64,000 nt of DNA, taken from positions 1-64,000 of the forward strand of contig LADT01000053.1 in NCBI GenBank assembly GCA_000961765.1, given 5' to 3'. The notes under the pieces were generated by a model. It worked only from the letters and a program-made list of their open reading frames with translations. It was not told where the DNA came from and did not search any database. Of this stretch, positions 62,139-64,000 are shown piece after piece. The DNA comes from Clostridiaceae bacterium BRH_c20a (lineage in GTDB: Bacteria; Bacillota; Peptococcia; Peptococcales; BICA1-8). Within the stretch, counting starts at the first letter, position 1, and each line of letters starts with the position of its first letter. The position numbers and the translations under genes were made by a program.

Positions 62139-62170
62139 ATGCCCCATTAAACTACTTTTTAATAGGGCAT
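62139..62170 (-). terminator. Intercistronic hairpin after dctP
   Basis: ATGCCCCATTAAA and TTTAATAGGGCAT form a stem with one mismatch around CTACTTT, between dctP and dctQ. It resembles the one behind tctC and probably stabilises or boosts the binding-protein mRNA. Confidence 0.65.
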
Positions 62171-62177
62171 ATCAATA

Positions 62178-63230
62178 CTAATTTAGACTTACACCCAAAT
62201 TATTTAGAACATTTTTAGCAAATTCTTTATCTTCGGCTTGTTCAACATATTCAGAATACATTGATTGTACCTTTTGCTGAAACAACTCTGCATTTTCAGT
62301 AGTTATTTTATTCACTTCCATCTCTGCTTCAATTTTTGCTAAATATTCGTCTTCGGATTCCTCTGAAATCTGACGCTGATACTTTATTGATTCCATTCCT
62401 GCCTCTTCTACTATCTGTTGTAAATCCGCAGGAAGTTTATCAAATATTCCTTTGTTCATATAAATACCGGTAAATTCAAAAAAGTGATTAGTAATACTTA
62501 GATACTTTTGAACTTCATAAAACTTGTTTGTATAGATAATATCTATAGGATTCTCCTGTGCATCAACAACACCCTGTTGAAGAGCAGAATACAATTCCGC
62601 AAAATCTATTGCCGCAGGGTTAGCTCCTAATTTACTAAATGTATCCATTTGTGTTTTATTAGGCTGTAATCTTATTTTTATGCCCTCAAGATCACTTGGA
62701 GTCTGAATAGGTTTTTTACTATTGGTTATATTCCTATAACCTTGCCGACCATAACCCAACACTTTGAAACCATTTTTTTCCAAAGTAGCAGATAATTGTT
62801 TTCCGGTATCTCCATCCATCATGGCATATGCTTTTTCAACATTTTTATCATTAATAATAAAGGGAAGCGAGAACACATTATATCTTGGCTCAAAATTGGC
62901 TCCCATATAGGAAATTGCACCATATGTCATCGTAAGAGAACCCTGTTGTACAGCCTCATTCATTTCCACATTACCACCTAATTGTTTAGCTGGATAAACC
63001 TCTACCTTTATTCGTCCCTCACCTTTTTCTTCAACTATTTCTTTAAACTTATACAAGGTCAGGGCTGTGGGATGTCCCTCTGGTTGAGTAGCTCCAAAAC
63101 GAAATAAAAATTCAGGTTTTTTCTCTGTAACTGGGTTTTCTTTCTTTTCAGACTGTGTACCACATCCTGCAAGTATTAAAGCAATAAAAACCACAAATAA
63201 TAATAATGATGTATACTTAATTCTTTTCAT
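62178..63230 (-). CDS. dctP: TRAP transporter solute-binding lipoprotein DctP
   Basis: About 350 residues, started at the ATG after GGAGGAG; the one at 63254 contains the site. Signal peptide with lipobox LILAGC near residue 22. The mature part has FRFGATQPEGHPTALTLYKF, LGGNVEMNEAVQQGSL, GRQGYRNITNSKKPI and LEGIKIRLQPNK, where the Arg typically binds the ligand carboxylate. It is the first gene of the sigma-54 controlled cluster and binds the substrate outside the cell. Confidence 0.93.
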   Translation of the reverse strand: MKRIKYTSLLLFVVFIALILAGCGTQSEKKENPVTEKKPEFLFRFGATQPEGHPTALTLYKFKEIVEEKGEGRIKVEVYPAKQLGGNVEMNEAVQQGSLTMTYGAISYMGANFEPRYNVFSLPFIINDKNVEKAYAMMDGDTGKQLSATLEKNGFKVLGYGRQGYRNITNSKKPIQTPSDLEGIKIRLQPNKTQMDTFSKLGANPAAIDFAELYSALQQGVVDAQENPIDIIYTNKFYEVQKYLSITNHFFEFTGIYMNKGIFDKLPADLQQIVEEAGMESIKYQRQISEESEDEYLAKIEAEMEVNKITTENAELFQQKVQSMYSEYVEQAEDKEFAKNVLNNLGVSLN

Positions 63231-63352
63231 TTTTCTCCTCCTTTTGTTTTCCAAAAATAATTATTATAAAATGGGATATAACTGTATTTACAGTTTGCAG
63301 AACACCTCCCCTTCTATTGATAATTTATGTGTATTTTCTACAAAAACATATA

Positions 63353-63370
63353 GTTGCAAAAAATATGCCA
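63353..63370 (-). promoter_or_regulatory. Sigma-54 promoter of the TRAP operon
   Basis: TGGCATATTTTTTGCAA with GG and GC 10 bases apart, identical over 17 bases to the site at 51320. It gives a leader of about 110 bases before the dctP ATG. Confidence 0.85.
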
Positions 63371-63416
63371 AAAAAAAAACCAGGAAAATAGCCTCATGAT
63401 TTCTAGAATCACATAA

Positions 63417-63465
63417 AAAAAATGCGGCTATTCGCAACACAGTGTTGCAGAATGCCACATTTTTT
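63417..63465 (-). terminator. Long hairpin upstream of the sigma-54 promoter
   Basis: On the minus strand ATGTGGCATTCTGCAACAC can pair with GTGTTGCGAATAGCCGCAT (mismatches), with a T tract after it. It is the terminator of the transporter remnant at 63492. Its tip is the palindrome GCAACACAGTGTTGC, 65-80 bases upstream of the promoter, which could also serve as activator site. Confidence 0.55.
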
Positions 63466-63491
63466 TATTTTTTTTAAATTATTCCTTTTTA

Positions 63492-63695
63492 TTATGGAAA
63501 CAAAGTATTAATCATCATAATGTATAATCCCAAAAAAACATTACTCATTTTATATTTAAATATTAGTACTATAACAAGTAAAATTACTTCAATATTCTTT
63601 AAATAGACCACATCAAAACATTCTATACTGAACACAACTCCTATAAGACCTAAGATACTAACAACATATAATTTATTTAAAAATGTTTTCAACAA
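63492..63695 (-). pseudogene. N-terminal remnant of a third transporter paralog
   Basis: 67 residues resembling the start of the protein at 35436-36797: KLYVVSILGLIGVVFSIECF against RFYVISVILLLAVVFFREFV, then LKNIEVILLVIVLI against LENLETVTLIMVLI. The remaining helices are missing. A truncated copy of the same family, about 27 kb from its relatives. Confidence 0.6.
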
Positions 63696-64000
63696 TTTAC
63701 CGCCTCATTCAATTTTTATTGATAAGCAACTTGATTATAATATTTATAAATCTTTCCAAGGAATACCCATAGATAAATTCACAAAGTCAACTCAATAATA
63801 GAGTGAAAATACTGAAGACATAAAACTTTTTTTAAATATCAGTACAATGCTCACCCTATCTCCTACGTCATATTTTCAAACATTAAATTTATTATAGTCT
63901 TTTAAAAAAGAGAAGTAAACGCAGAGGCTCTGTTCAGTTCAATAGCATCTATTGCAATTTTCAGTACTACTATCAGGATCTATCCTCAACCACTTTAGAT
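63696..64000. other. Right edge, nothing firmly recognised
   Basis: 305 A/T-rich bases. The minus-strand frame near 63905-63985 (VLKIAIDAIELNRASAFTSL) may be the tail of a broken gene, perhaps a transposase, but it is too short to name. Confidence 0.3.

Noticed and set aside
63434-63448. GCAACACAGTGTTGC as the activator site for the sigma-54 promoter
   Set aside because: It lies at the tip of a terminator hairpin, and no equivalent palindrome was found upstream of the other promoter, so it is mentioned only as a possibility.

Overview
The window reads as the chromosome of a low-GC anaerobic Firmicute, most likely a Clostridia/Peptococcaceae-type organism. The reasons are strong AGGAGG-type ribosome binding sites, frequent GTG and TTG starts, a YesM/LytS-YesN type sensor-regulator pair, an old-yellow-enzyme type oxidoreductase, a sigma-54 regulator with a PrpR-type N-terminus, and TRAP plus tripartite tricarboxylate (TTT) transporters. 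I cannot name the species.

Region 1 (about 1-6 kb) is a worn accessory zone. It holds an N-truncated PNPOx-like gene, an IS3 remnant, a possible AbiGi-like fragment, a Schlafen AlbA_2/ATPase regulator-like gene, an alpha/beta hydrolase followed by a broken ICMT-like methyltransferase gene, a frameshifted mntP behind what looks like a yybP-ykoY manganese riboswitch with a terminator switch, and a histidine phosphatase.

Region 2 (about 6-28.1 kb) is the most striking part. It is a chain of seven gene cassettes, almost all reading in the same direction as rlmD (28102-29469). They are separated by copies of one roughly 55-100 bp repeat (near 5969, 11689, 14655, 20077, 20890, 22644 and 23648, with an eighth at the left edge). 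Read on the minus strand, each repeat looks like the 3' end of an RlmD-type methyltransferase gene: a conserved half (consensus AKGxP...IFFVSSRHVE) joined to a variable tail such as LLQRLKG-stop. Three related serine recombinase genes lie directly downstream of such tails and terminators, one of them directly behind the real rlmD stop. Only the leftmost recombinase is intact. The cargo is conflict and defence-like: a TOTE-type primase-helicase-PLD protein with RhuM; an unknown two-gene system with a PLD-like fold; an OLD-like ATPase-TOPRIM protein with an unknown partner plus DUF4238; a Phd/RelE-type toxin-antitoxin pair; a SEC-C protein with a broken zinc-finger gene; a frameshifted TIR gene; and a complete ABC-three-component (ABC-3C) system. 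My reading is repeated integration (accretion) by serine recombinases at the 3' end of rlmD, which built a defence island. This is an inference from layout.

Region 3 (28-39.5 kb) is ordinary chromosome: rlmD, an unknown two-gene membrane operon, a core-deleted amidohydrolase, a CPBP protease, a DUF4912 protein, two tandem paralogous membrane transporters, and panB-ilvD (ketopantoate and branched-chain keto acid synthesis).

Region 4 (39.6-50.3 kb) holds a duplicated cytoplasmic sensing module (cupin, PocR-like and LytS-type kinase, with an AraC-type response regulator). One copy is a complete fusion with its regulator; in the other the cupin is split off and the regulator is internally deleted. 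Next to it lie a LarA-like (DUF2088) protein, an Nramp-like transporter lacking the DPGN motif, an old-yellow-enzyme type oxidoreductase, a YdcZ-type membrane protein and a gatB tail fragment.

Region 5 (50.3-63.5 kb) is a catabolic regulon. A sigma-54 activator sits between a PdxA-like dehydrogenase gene and a long cluster encoding a TRAP transporter, a HpcH/HpaI aldolase, an acetamidase/formamidase, two RraA-like proteins and a TTT transporter. An identical 17-bp sigma-54 promoter lies in front of both the pdxA-like gene and the TRAP gene, which ties the two units together. The substrate is probably a small hydroxylated carboxylate but is not determined by the sequence.
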